Source: Oscillatoriales cyanobacterium | GTDB lineage: Bacteria; Cyanobacteriota; Cyanobacteriia; Cyanobacteriales; Laspinemataceae | NCBI GenBank assembly: GCA_011390955.1 | Contig: JAABRM010000019.1 | Location: 51,215 to 115,214 of the forward strand | DNA length: 64,000 nucleotides | Reading direction: 5' to 3' | Part shown: piece after piece, positions 35,887-45,731 of the stretch | Layout of the letters: the number at the start of each line of letters is the position of its first letter | Position numbering within the stretch: the stretch's first letter is position 1 | The notes under the pieces: generated by a model | Told to the model about the DNA's origin: nothing | Database searches by the model: none | Seen by the model: only the letters and a program-made list of their open reading frames with translations | Position numbers and translations under genes: made by a program

Positions 35887-38800
35887 ATGGTGAATAATCA
35901 ACAATCCTTAGAAGAACTGGCTTGGGCAATTGAAATGGCTCAGGGACAATTTCACCCAATTTTAGCCTGTTGCAATTATAGCCAATTACGGGAAAAAATG
36001 GTGCAGCAATTGCGAGAAATTTGCTCGGTGAACATCCCGGAAATTACTCTCGAACCAACCACGACCCAGCTTTATTCGATTATTAGGAAATTTCAGGCAG
36101 AATCTCAGGGAGAAATACCGGGAATTCAGATAATTGGGTTAGACTCGATTAAAGATATCGATCGCTTCTTACAAGAAATTAATCCAGTAAGGGAAGAGTT
36201 TAGAAAAAATTGCCCGTTTGCAGTAGTTTTATGGGTGAGCGATCGCATTATTCAGCGGTTAATTCGGGTGATTTCTGATTTTGAAAGCTGGACAACCCGG
36301 ATAGAATTTTCTCTGAGTGCAGCGGAACTGCTGGAGGAAATTAGCCAAAAAACCGAAACTTTATTTACAGCGGTTTTACAAATTGGTGATGCGGAATTTG
36401 TCCCAAATAAAATTATTTTAGGGGCGCAATATTTGTTAGAAATAGAATCCGCATTGAGAGATTTATCAGGGGATTTATCAGGCGATCGCCAGGAACTTGT
36501 CCCGGAACTCTCCGCTAGTTTAAAATTTGTGCAAGGTCGGGATGCTTATATTAAAGACGAAATCAATCCAGCCATCAAATACTATCAAGAAAGTCTGGCT
36601 TTTTGGCAAGAAAGCGACCATCAGGAACGGCAGGGAATCATCCTCTTTCATCTAGGATTATGTAGCCAAAGACAAGCGGAACTGAATCGCCATGAAACAG
36701 CACAATATTTACAAGAAGCATTATCCTATTATCAGCAATCTATTGATATTTTTGACAAAGCAAACCGACCGGATTTAGTGGCTCAGTTTATCGGGCAAAC
36801 GGGAGATATGCTGCGTCGCTTAAAAGAATGGGATAATTTAGCTAAATTAGCGGAAAAATCCCAGCAATTACATACTGAGTATGGCAGTCCCGTGCAGTTG
36901 GCTAGAGATTATGGTTTTTTGGCAGAAGTTGCCTTAAATCAGCAAAAGTTTGCCGAGGCCAAAAAATTAGCAGAACAGGCAATTTATATCTTAGAACACC
37001 CGGAGAATATCCAAAAAACCTCTGAGTTATGTCGGGGCGAACTATTCGCAAAAACTCTATATTGTTCCCCCCATATTCAAGATAAAATAACCTCTGGCAT
37101 TGGCGCGGATTTCGCGGCTAATAATCACAACTATACCAGTCATTTAACTACACCATATTTATTACTTTTAGCCCGCAGCTTGCGGGGAATGGGACAAGTT
37201 AAAGAGGCGATAAAAGCGTTGGAAACTGCGAAGGAAACTAATCCCGAATATTATCCCCATCTTTACATTAAGATTCTGGAAGAATTACGCAGTATTTATT
37301 TTGACCAGAAAGAATATTTAACCGCGTTTAACTTGAAACGAGAGCGGCGATCGCTTCAGCAGCAATTTCGCTTAACTGCTTTTATTGGGGCAGGACGCTT
37401 GCAACCGCAACGCTATACTAAAGTGGTGCAGACAATTGCCGATCGCCGCGAAAATGTGGCGGAAGAAATCGTCGCTTCGGGCAGAGAAAAAGACTTGCAG
37501 CAATTATGGCAAAGACTGTCTAGTACCTACAGCAAGCTGATTGTAATTCACGGTCAGTCTGGGGTGGGTAAAAGTTCTCTGGTGAATGCGGGTTTAATTC
37601 CTAGTTTAAAGCAGAAAAGTATCGGGACAAAAGATTGTTTGCCGGTGACTTTACGGGTTTATCCTAATTGGCAAGCGGAGTTGGGGAAACAATTGGCGGA
37701 TGGTTTGGCGGAACGGCGGATTATTTTACCAGAAATTCCCGATACTCTGGCTAAAATCATCAGTTATTTGGCGGAAAAACAGTCAGAAAATTTACTGACG
37801 GTGTTGATTTTCGATCAATTTGAGGAGTTTTTCTTTGTTTGCCAAAAAACTGCCCAGCAACAGGAGTTTTTCCAGTTTTTGGCTGATAGCTTGCAGCTAC
37901 CAGGAGTTAAGGTGATTCTTTCTCTGCGGACTGATTATCTTCATTATTTGTTGATCGGCAATCATTTGCCCAGTTTGGGTATTATTAATAATGATATTCT
38001 GGGGAAAAATGTCTTGTATGCGATCGATAATTTTTCCGCCGCTGACGCTGCTGAGATTATTACTCGCTTAACCAAGCGATCGCAGTTTCAACTAGAACCA
38101 GAATTAATCGCCGAATTGGTTAAAGATTTGGCTTGTTCCCGAGACGAACTTTCTCCATCAGTGCGACCTATTGAGTTGCAGGTAGTGGGCGCCCAAATGC
38201 AAGCAGAAAATATCACCACTTTAGCAGAGTATCGCGCCAAAGGACCGAAAGACAAATTAGTGCAACGCTATTTAGCCGCCGTGGTACAAGACTGCGGTGA
38301 GGAAAATCAGCAAATGGCTGAACTGGTCTTGTATTTTTTGACCGATCAAGATAACCGGCGACCTTTAAAAACTTTAACAGAATTAAGCACCGAATTAAAG
38401 ATAATTTTTGCCGAATTAAATGGGGAAGGGAATAAGGGTCAAGCATCTGTTGACCAATTAGTTCGACAATTAAAGTTAATCTTAGATATTTTCGTGAAAT
38501 CTGGTTTAGTGTTTGAAGTGTCAGATATTCCCATAAATCGCTATCAGTTAGTTCACGATTATTTAGTGGATTTGATTCACCGGCAAAAAATCGGCGATGA
38601 CTTAGAAGACCTTAAAAACGAGCGGAAAAAACGCAAGCAAGCGGAAGCTAAGTTAGCTCGGTGGGCGATATTTGGTGGACTGGCAATGACCTGTCTGGCA
38701 GTGGCAGCAGTAATTTTTGGTCTAGAAGCAAATAAACAAAAAACTTTAGTTATTTCACAAGCAATGCAGCTAAAACAACAAAAAGATCATCTACAAGAAA

Positions 38801-40926
38801 TCATGGTGGCTAAGATTGAAACTGATGTTAAATTGGCCAATAGTTTAATTAAAGATAAACCAGAAGAGGCATTAGCTCGTGCGATCGCTGTTAAAGCTGA
38901 AAGTGAAAAGACATTTAGCCAATATCCTGAGATTGTAACATCTGTGAAATCTATTTTGTCTGAAGTAATGCCATTTACTTACAAGCGTAATTTATTAGAA
39001 AGTGGTAAAAGCGAGGTAATTTCAGTAGTCATTAGTTCAGAAGGGAACAGAATTGTTTCCGGTAGTAGTGACGGCACGATTCGAGTCTGGGATATTATTT
39101 CCGGTAAAGAACTGATAAAACCAATAAAACATCAGAGTAAAATGTCCTTAATCGCCATCACTCCAGACGCTCAAAAAATTGTGTCCATCAGTGAGGACAA
39201 CAAAATTCAAGTTTGGGATAATCAAGGCAAGAAATTGACAGATTTAATAGCGCAATCGCTCGATACTAAAATAACTTCATTGGCCATGACCCCGGACGGT
39301 GCAAAAATTGCTTCCGGCAGTAGGGACGGAACTATTCGGCTGTGGAATATCAAGGGTAATCAACTGGAATTATTAGATACATTAGAAGGACATAGATATC
39401 CTGTCTCTTCAGTAGCGATAACTTCAGATGGATCAAAAATTGTTTCCGGCAGTTGGGACAATACGATTTTGGTGTGGAATATCGACGGCAATCAGTCGCA
39501 AAAACTCATCGGGCATGAAAGTAATGTCTCCTCAGTGGCGATCGCCCCAGACGGGTCAAAAATTATCTCTAGCAGTTGGGATCAGACGATTCGAGTCTGG
39601 GATGTCTCCGGTAAAGAATTGATGGTATTAAAAGCAGGTGAAAAAACAATAAATTCACTGGCAATTAGCCCAGACGGGAAAAAAATTGTTTCCGGCAGCG
39701 CCGACGGCAAAATTAGAGTATGGCCTGCTTCTTGGGATTCCTGGTTAGAAGCAGGGTGTGAAAGATTGCGGTTGGAGCCGATGTTTTTGGATGCTGAAAT
39801 CTCCTCTGATATTTCCACTGACAAGACCGCTTCTGCGGCATTGAAAGTCTGCCGGGAAAAGTGGAATCCTGAGCAAAAAGCCGAGTTTTATATCGAAGTG
39901 GGTTTGAGGATAGCGCGTTCTACTGGTAATTTAGATAGCGCTGAAGATAAGTTTAAGCTGGCGCCGGGGTTAGGTGAAAACATTGATGCTTTGTTAGAAA
40001 AAGCCAAATCAGAGGCAGCTTTATTTTGGATTGAAGAAGGGGAAAAACTAGCCAAAGCAGGAAAAATACCAGAGGCGATCGATAATTTTTCTAATGCTCA
40101 TATACCCCGAAATGCTGGCGGTTTGTTCAATACTGCTTTCGTAAATATTGACCAAGAAGTCAAAAACGAAATTATCAATGTTCTACTTGACGAAGGAGAA
40201 AAATTAGCCAGAGAAGGGAATATACCAGATGCGGTAGATAAGTTTACACAATTTCAAAATTTTACTGGTCGTTCTTGGGCTTCAGCCGTCGATCCAGCAG
40301 TAGAAGAATTAGTTGTAAATTTTTTGATTGAAGAAGGTGAAAAACTAGCTGAGGAAGGAAAAGTATCAGAGGCGATCGCTAAATTTAAACAAATAGAAAG
40401 TCTCAATATTCCCCTAGACTTTGACCCAGAGGAAAGAGTAAAACAAATTGCTGTGCCTAGTTTAATCGTCAAAGCGGCAAATTTAATGAGGGAAAATAAT
40501 CCCTCGGAAGGCTTTGCCAAATATCAACAAGCTTTGGCATTAGATACTGAATTAAAAATGACATCAGCATGGGATTTGAATCGGTTATGTTGGTATGGCA
40601 GTTTACATGGTTATGCGGCGGAAATGATGATAGTGTGCGATGAAACTGTAGAATCAGTTTATTATGGATTAGACGGTCGCGGAGTGGCGCGGATACTCAC
40701 CGGAGATTATCCGGGTGCTATTGCAGATTTTGAGGAATTCATTGCCACATTAAATAACTTAATTGAAAGTACCGATGGCGGAGAACTTCACCAGCCATTA
40801 AAAGTCAGAAAAGCCCAGCGAGAAGCTTGGGTCAATGCCTTGCGAAAAGGGGAGAATCCATTGACAGAAGATGTATTGCAGGAAGTGAGAAAACAATCAC
40901 CTTTCTGGTTGAGTTTTGGTCGTTAA
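35887..40926 (+). CDS. Giant STAND NTPase: N-terminal domain-TPR-nSTAND-TM-WD40-TPR-like repeats
   Basis: A 1679-residue protein. Residues ~1-170 form an unassigned alpha/beta domain (ELAWAIEMAQGQFHPILACC; CPFAVVLWVSDRIIQRLIR). TPR-like helices run ~215-495. The NTPase has P-loop GQSGVGKSS (556-564) and Walker B TVLIFDQFEEFFF (~638-650), typical of novel STAND ATPases. A coiled coil precedes a transmembrane helix at ~926-948. Six WD40 blades span ~1044-1280 (GTIRVWD, NKIQVWD, GTIRLWN, NTILVWN, QTIRVWD, GKIRVWP). After that come spaced EEGEKLAKAGKIPEAIDNF-type repeats (at least three) to the end. STAND proteins are NTP-driven switches that sense a ligand by their repeats and fire an effector. 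No known effector domain is visible. Start has GGAG just upstream. Confidence 0.88.
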   Translation: MVNNQQSLEELAWAIEMAQGQFHPILACCNYSQLREKMVQQLREICSVNIPEITLEPTTTQLYSIIRKFQAESQGEIPGIQIIGLDSIKDIDRFLQEINPVREEFRKNCPFAVVLWVSDRIIQRLIRVISDFESWTTRIEFSLSAAELLEEISQKTETLFTAVLQIGDAEFVPNKIILGAQYLLEIESALRDLSGDLSGDRQELVPELSASLKFVQGRDAYIKDEINPAIKYYQESLAFWQESDHQERQGIILFHLGLCSQRQAELNRHETAQYLQEALSYYQQSIDIFDKANRPDLVAQFIGQTGDMLRRLKEWDNLAKLAEKSQQLHTEYGSPVQLARDYGFLAEVALNQQKFAEAKKLAEQAIYILEHPENIQKTSELCRGELFAKTLYCSPHIQDKITSGIGADFAANNHNYTSHLTTPYLLLLARSLRGMGQVKEAIKALETAKETNPEYYPHLYIKILEELRSIYFDQKEYLTAFNLKRERRSLQQQFRLTAFIGAGRLQPQRYTKVVQTIADRRENVAEEIVASGREKDLQQLWQRLSSTYSKLIVIHGQSGVGKSSLVNAGLIPSLKQKSIGTKDCLPVTLRVYPNWQAELGKQLADGLAERRIILPEIPDTLAKIISYLAEKQSENLLTVLIFDQFEEFFFVCQKTAQQQEFFQFLADSLQLPGVKVILSLRTDYLHYLLIGNHLPSLGIINNDILGKNVLYAIDNFSAADAAEIITRLTKRSQFQLEPELIAELVKDLACSRDELSPSVRPIELQVVGAQMQAENITTLAEYRAKGPKDKLVQRYLAAVVQDCGEENQQMAELVLYFLTDQDNRRPLKTLTELSTELKIIFAELNGEGNKGQASVDQLVRQLKLILDIFVKSGLVFEVSDIPINRYQLVHDYLVDLIHRQKIGDDLEDLKNERKKRKQAEAKLARWAIFGGLAMTCLAVAAVIFGLEANKQKTLVISQAMQLKQQKDHLQEIMVAKIETDVKLANSLIKDKPEEALARAIAVKAESEKTFSQYPEIVTSVKSILSEVMPFTYKRNLLESGKSEVISVVISSEGNRIVSGSSDGTIRVWDIISGKELIKPIKHQSKMSLIAITPDAQKIVSISEDNKIQVWDNQGKKLTDLIAQSLDTKITSLAMTPDGAKIASGSRDGTIRLWNIKGNQLELLDTLEGHRYPVSSVAITSDGSKIVSGSWDNTILVWNIDGNQSQKLIGHESNVSSVAIAPDGSKIISSSWDQTIRVWDVSGKELMVLKAGEKTINSLAISPDGKKIVSGSADGKIRVWPASWDSWLEAGCERLRLEPMFLDAEISSDISTDKTASAALKVCREKWNPEQKAEFYIEVGLRIARSTGNLDSAEDKFKLAPGLGENIDALLEKAKSEAALFWIEEGEKLAKAGKIPEAIDNFSNAHIPRNAGGLFNTAFVNIDQEVKNEIINVLLDEGEKLAREGNIPDAVDKFTQFQNFTGRSWASAVDPAVEELVVNFLIEEGEKLAEEGKVSEAIAKFKQIESLNIPLDFDPEERVKQIAVPSLIVKAANLMRENNPSEGFAKYQQALALDTELKMTSAWDLNRLCWYGSLHGYAAEMMIVCDETVESVYYGLDGRGVARILTGDYPGAIADFEEFIATLNNLIESTDGGELHQPLKVRKAQREAWVNALRKGENPLTEDVLQEVRKQSPFWLSFGR

Positions 40927-40955
40927 ATTCTCAGTTGTTTTAACTCTAAGACATC

Positions 40956-40988
40956 AAAAATATGGTGGGCATTGCCCACCATATTTTT
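40956..40988. terminator. Bidirectional terminator between convergent genes
   Basis: Perfect 16-bp arms AAAAATATGGTGGGCA / TGCCCACCATATTTTT around a single T, with A and T runs built into the stem. It lies 30 bp after the STAND gene and 28 bp before the end of the RND gene on the other strand, so it can serve both. Confidence 0.88.
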
Positions 40989-41015
40989 ATCCCTTTAATA
41001 ACGAGAAATAAATCA

Positions 41016-44000
41016 TCAACTAGATGATAACTCTTTCTCCTTATGACCATGATGCATTAAGCGATATTGGGCTTGCATGGCAATGACATAAAACACGGGA
41101 ATCACATACAAACTTAACAGGGTAGAGACAAACATTCCCCCCACCACAGTCATGCCCAAAGACACGCGAGAAGCTGCCCCAGCCCCGGTAGCCAATGCCA
41201 AGGGTAAAATGCCAAAAATCGTCGAAAAAGCGGTCATTAAAATCGCTCGAAAGCGGAGTTGTGCCGCATTAATCGCTGCCTTAGTAATTGACATTCCTTG
41301 TTCCCGTAACTGGTTGGCAAACTCCACAATTAAAATCGAGTTTTTGGTGGACAAACCAATTAACATGATCGCGCCAATCTGACCAAACACATCTAGTTCC
41401 AACTCAGCCCATAATAACGCCCCAAATGCGCCCAACAAGGATAAAGGCACCGCCAATAAAATGATGATTGGGTCGATATAGCTTTCAAACTGAGCAGCCA
41501 AAACTAAAAAGATGAAAGCCAAGGATAAAGCAAAAGTAAAGATTGTGGATTGACCCGTTTCTTGAAACTCCAAAGCTTGACCGGATAAAGCGGTACGCAT
41601 ACTGGCAGGGAGTACATCTTTGGCTAAATTATTCAAAGCATCGATCGCTTGTTGTAAACTAACTCCCTCCGCCAAGCTGGCAGAAATTTGTGCGGAACGA
41701 AAGCGATTAAAGTGGTTAATTTGAGGTGGTGTAGTTGTGGGACTAATTGTCACCAAATTGCTCAATTGAACCATCTGCCCTTCTCGATTGCGGACATATA
41801 GTTGACGAATATCTTCAGGACTTGCCCGGAACTCTTTTTCCGCTTGAACTACTACTTCATACCGCTGATTTCCCCGGTTAAAGTTAGTGATATTCTGTCC
41901 GCCTAAAAGAATTTGCATCGTCCGGGCAATATCCCGCACGGAAATTCCTAAGTTAGCCGCTTGATTTCTATCAATAGAAATAGTTAACTCTGGCTTATTG
42001 ATATTTAAATCTGTGTCAACATTAACCAGTTCGGGTAATTCTTCGGCTCGCTGAGTAAACTCCTCAGAAATTTGGGCTAATTCGTCAAAGTCTGGACCCT
42101 GAAGGACAAATTCTACCGCTTGACCAAACCCAGCCCCCGGTAAAGAGGAAGGGTTAATGGGTATAACTGTGGCATCAGTAATTTGAGCAAATTTGGGAAA
42201 TAATCCGGCGACGATTTGCTGCTGGGATTGTTCGGGAGTTGTCCGCTCATTCCAATGTTTTAATCGCACAAAAGCAATGCCTTGATTGACTTCTCCCGCT
42301 GCCCCCCGACCAAAGGCGCCGACAGTAAAATAAGTTTGCACTTCCGGCACTTTACTATACACTTCTTCCACTTGGCGCATCACGTTATCGGTGTAAGCCA
42401 GAGAAACCCCTTGGGGAGCGCGGACAACGGTAAAAATTGCTCCTCGATCTTCGGTGGGTAGAAAGCCTTGAGGAACTTGTTGGAATAAAGACAAGGTTAA
42501 TCCCAAACAGAGAAAAAATCCCACGACCACGATCGCTTTTAAGGGCATTAGTTTGACTACTGACCAGCGATATAGCCGTTCCACACGGGTTAAGAATACT
42601 TCCAAGTATCCGAATAAAGTGCCCAGTAAACTGCTCTTTGGCCGATCGCCTGTTGAGGCAGCACTTTTTAAAATTCTGGCGGATAATGGCGGGGCTAAAG
42701 TTAACGCCACAAAAGAAGAAATTACCACCGAACCAGCCAGGGTGATAGAAAATTCCGTGAGCAATCTACCGATGGTGCCGCTGGAAAATCCAATGGGAAC
42801 AAATACCGCAATTAAGACCACCGTAGTGGCAATAACGGCAAAGACCACTTCACCGACTCCAGCCATTGCCGCTTGATAGGGGGACATCTTTTTTTCTTGG
42901 ATATAACGCACAATATTTTCTAACACCACAATGGTGTCATCCACCACTAACCCAGTGGCTAAAGTGAGAGAAAATAAGGTGAGGGTATTAATAGAATAAC
43001 CCAAGACAAACATCACCGCAAATGCCCCAATCAGTGAGACAGGAATAGTGATAGAAGGAATAATGGTGGCTCGCCAATCCCGCAGGAAAAAGAAGATGAC
43101 TACAATCACCAAGAAAATTGCCAGAAAAAGGGAATACCAAACTTCTTTAATGGCCAAACTGATAAATTCAGAGCGATCGAAAGATACTTCATATCCCACC
43201 CCTTCGGGAAAATTTTCCGCTAACTCAGCCATTTTCGCTTTCACTCCTTCAGCCACTTCGATGGTGTTGGAGTTGGAGATTTTGACAACCCCTAAACCCA
43301 GGGCATTTGTGCCTTTAAATCTAACAAATGAGCGATCGTCTTCGGCGCCAATTTCCACTCGTCCTAAGTCGCCCAAATAAACTTGAGAACCATCAGGATT
43401 TTTTCTGATGACTAACCGTTGATATTCTTCCGGGGTTTCTAGTCTACCGAGGGTACGGACCGAATATTCTAAAATATTTCCCTCAATTCTGCCGCTGGGA
43501 ATTTCGACGTTTTGTTCTCTGAGGGTTTGTTCTACGTCGAGGACGGTGAGGTTGCGGGAGGCCAATTTTGCCGGATCCAGCCAGACCCGGATAGCATAAC
43601 GCCGATCGCCTCTGACGATGATGTTGCTGACTCCAGAAACGGTTTCCAGGATATCAGTCACATAGCGATCGACGTATTCGCTTAACTCTAAGGTACTCAG
43701 GGTATCGCTGTAGACAGCCAACCAGAGAATTGGCGATGAGTCCCCGTCTTGTTTGCTGACAACGGGAGTTTCCGCGTCTTCCGGCAAGTTGCGAATCGCC
43801 CGGTCAACCCGACTTCGCACGTCTTGGGCGGCTTCTTCGATGTCCCGGCTGAGTTCAAACTCCACAGTAATTGAACTAACGGACTCGCGACTTTGCGATC
43901 GCATCGTTTTCACCCCTTCAATGCCGTTAATGGCATCTTCTAACACATCAGTGATTTCCGTTTCCACCACCCTGGGGTTGGCACCGGGATAGGTGGTGGA

Positions 44001-44138
44001 CACGCTAACTGCCGGGGGGTCAATGCTAGGATATTCTTGCAGGGGTAAACGAGTATATCCCACCATCCCGATCAGAATAATGATTAGGGAACAGACGGAG
44101 GCAAAGACTGGTCGCCTAATAAAAAAATGAGTAAACAT
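41016..44138 (-). CDS. RND-family efflux permease (HAE1/AcrB-like)
   Basis: A 1040-residue inner-membrane proton-driven pump. The start is set at 44138 (MFTHFFIRRPVFASVCSLII), the canonical N-terminus; an upstream in-frame ATG at 44201 adds non-conserved residues. TM4 carries the proton-relay pair in GLVVDDTIVVLENI. Porter-domain signatures YPGANPRVVE, the PQGFLPTEDRG segment and the second-half FARFRSAQI-like strand are present. The C-terminal GIxxKNSILIVEFANQ repeat and LIPVFYVI end are normal. No membrane-fusion or outer-membrane partner lies next to it, so the tripartite partners must be elsewhere. Substrate unknown. Confidence 0.94.
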   Translation of the reverse strand: MFTHFFIRRPVFASVCSLIIILIGMVGYTRLPLQEYPSIDPPAVSVSTTYPGANPRVVETEITDVLEDAINGIEGVKTMRSQSRESVSSITVEFELSRDIEEAAQDVRSRVDRAIRNLPEDAETPVVSKQDGDSSPILWLAVYSDTLSTLELSEYVDRYVTDILETVSGVSNIIVRGDRRYAIRVWLDPAKLASRNLTVLDVEQTLREQNVEIPSGRIEGNILEYSVRTLGRLETPEEYQRLVIRKNPDGSQVYLGDLGRVEIGAEDDRSFVRFKGTNALGLGVVKISNSNTIEVAEGVKAKMAELAENFPEGVGYEVSFDRSEFISLAIKEVWYSLFLAIFLVIVVIFFFLRDWRATIIPSITIPVSLIGAFAVMFVLGYSINTLTLFSLTLATGLVVDDTIVVLENIVRYIQEKKMSPYQAAMAGVGEVVFAVIATTVVLIAVFVPIGFSSGTIGRLLTEFSITLAGSVVISSFVALTLAPPLSARILKSAASTGDRPKSSLLGTLFGYLEVFLTRVERLYRWSVVKLMPLKAIVVVGFFLCLGLTLSLFQQVPQGFLPTEDRGAIFTVVRAPQGVSLAYTDNVMRQVEEVYSKVPEVQTYFTVGAFGRGAAGEVNQGIAFVRLKHWNERTTPEQSQQQIVAGLFPKFAQITDATVIPINPSSLPGAGFGQAVEFVLQGPDFDELAQISEEFTQRAEELPELVNVDTDLNINKPELTISIDRNQAANLGISVRDIARTMQILLGGQNITNFNRGNQRYEVVVQAEKEFRASPEDIRQLYVRNREGQMVQLSNLVTISPTTTPPQINHFNRFRSAQISASLAEGVSLQQAIDALNNLAKDVLPASMRTALSGQALEFQETGQSTIFTFALSLAFIFLVLAAQFESYIDPIIILLAVPLSLLGAFGALLWAELELDVFGQIGAIMLIGLSTKNSILIVEFANQLREQGMSITKAAINAAQLRFRAILMTAFSTIFGILPLALATGAGAASRVSLGMTVVGGMFVSTLLSLYVIPVFYVIAMQAQYRLMHHGHKEKELSSS

Positions 44139-44395
44139 ACTTTTTTTCCTATGGCCAGTGATTGATTTTGTTTGATTTGCCGATCCGCAGATTTTTAGCA
44201 AAAATCACGGCTTCTACTTTGATACGCATTTTTAGGCGATCGCCGCTATACATCCCGATAACGATTCGGGCTGTGGTTAATTCATAGAATTGTAGCTTTT
44301 CTGTCGGGCGATCGCCCACGTCAGTTCCGGGTGCGATCTAATTTTTGTCTAACTTTGGTCTAACTTTTTCTTATCTAAACCAGCGAGAAATATCG

Positions 44396-45442
44396 ATGTC
44401 TAATCCATTGGTTCAACCTTTAAACCTGACTGCCCATGCCCGTTTGGAAAAATCCCTCGGCTATGAATACCCACGCCGTTGGGTGGCGTGGCACTGGGAA
44501 CCGGACATTAACCAATTAATGTATAGCGATGGGAAAAATGTGGGGACGGGATCGGCTTTAGCTTGGCAAGTTTTCCTGCAACATCCTCAAATTGCTCCCC
44601 AAATTCAAGATTATGATCTGAATCAAACAGACCAATATTGGTTACTCCTCGACCGAGAAAGCAGAAATCTCTATATCGGCGAAGCCAAAGTCATCCAAAA
44701 CTTACTGGAAACCCCGGAAAGTTTGCTCATGTTAGCGGGACTTGATGGCAGCAGCAATTTTCTAGGAGATACCAAGGTAGCAATCCAAGAAACCGTCGAG
44801 AAAATTACTCAGTATAATTTCCTTGGTTCCCTGAAAAAACTGCTACCGATTGGTGGGGCAATTGGCGCGATCGCCTCTGTAGGAATCTTAGCCGGTTTAA
44901 TCCCTTGCCAAAAGTTCCAAACCCGAACCAATATCACAACAACTCCTCTAATTTCAGCCAATGCAGAAAGTCCTTGTGGGGAGGGGGGAAGTGAAGATTT
45001 TTCTGCCTACAAAAACCAAAATAAAAATCAATCTGCCCTGCATTTAATTGGCATCTATGAAGCCCGTGGGGATCATCGCATTGACTACCGCCCCACCGGG
45101 GAAGTCACGGTGCAAGTTGCCAAACAAAAACAACCGATCGTTCTCGCACTTTCTGCCTATGAACCTGTAAAGTGGAACATTAAAGCCGAACCCGGTGCGG
45201 AGATTTCTAAAATTATCGTCAATGGCTACCACGATCAACAGGTAGTGGGAGTTGAAAATATCCCAGTCCAAGAATATAGCGATGAAGAAACCGGGCAATC
45301 TTTGGGCAATTTCATGTATCAATGGAATGCCTCAGAATCCCAATCTCCAAGTTCATTAGTCACTAAACTGGAACAGCTAACCGGCAGTCAGTTAACTTCT
45401 TTTCAAGGATGTTATCGTGGCACTCAGTTCCAGGTAAAATAA
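44396..45442 (+). CDS. Hypothetical protein with one central membrane helix
   Basis: A 348-residue protein from the ATG at 44396 (MSNPLVQPLNLTAHAR); the reading from 44345 adds a non-conserved leader. Residues 1-145 are a soluble domain with WHWEPDINQLMYSDGKNVGTGSA. A Gly/Ala/Ile-rich helix at ~149-170 (PIGGAIGAIASVGILAG) spans the membrane. The C-terminal ~150 residues (LHLIGIYEARGDHR...VLALSAYEPVKWNI) resemble beta domains I have seen in bacterial outer proteins but cannot name. It starts divergently from the RND pump gene and has its own terminator. Function unknown. Confidence 0.7.
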   Translation: MSNPLVQPLNLTAHARLEKSLGYEYPRRWVAWHWEPDINQLMYSDGKNVGTGSALAWQVFLQHPQIAPQIQDYDLNQTDQYWLLLDRESRNLYIGEAKVIQNLLETPESLLMLAGLDGSSNFLGDTKVAIQETVEKITQYNFLGSLKKLLPIGGAIGAIASVGILAGLIPCQKFQTRTNITTTPLISANAESPCGEGGSEDFSAYKNQNKNQSALHLIGIYEARGDHRIDYRPTGEVTVQVAKQKQPIVLALSAYEPVKWNIKAEPGAEISKIIVNGYHDQQVVGVENIPVQEYSDEETGQSLGNFMYQWNASESQSPSSLVTKLEQLTGSQLTSFQGCYRGTQFQVK

Positions 45443-45504
45443 CCGGGAAATCACCGTGAAATAACGGTGAAATAATCTGAAATCAGAGTGAATTGTTCAC
45501 GATA

Positions 45505-45559
45505 AAAAACCCCCAAGTTCTCGTTTACTACATGATAAACAAATGCTTGGGGGGTTTTT
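45505..45559 (+). terminator. Rho-independent terminator with long loop
   Basis: AAAAACCCCCAAG (45505-45517) pairs with CTTGGGGGGTTTTT (45546-45559). A smaller GTTTA/TAAAC hairpin sits in the loop. The T run lies at the end of the right arm. It ends the gene at 44396-45442. Confidence 0.8.
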
Positions 45560-45610
45560 GATAGACTTAACCAATTATAGTCATTTCAATTGTGATTTCG
45601 GTAAAACATC

Positions 45611-45731
45611 AGGGGCGCAATGCTTGCGCCCCTACATAGTTATCTTGACTTGCTGTAGGGACGCAATGCTTGCGCCCCTACATAGTTATATCGATCGAAG
45701 AAACCGGGTTTCTTCAAGAAACCCGGTTTCT
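45611..45731. repeat. Two GTAGGGGCGCAATGC palindromes and one AAACCGGGTTTCT palindrome
   Basis: AGGGGCGCAA-TGC-TTGCGCCCCT at 45611-45633 and GTAGGGACGCAATGCTTGCG at 45655-45674, closing with CCCCTAC at 45681, are tandem copies 46 bp apart. AGAAACCGGGTTTCT (45699-45713) and AGAAACCCGGTTTCT (45717-45731) are perfect inverted arms around TCA. Confidence 0.82.
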
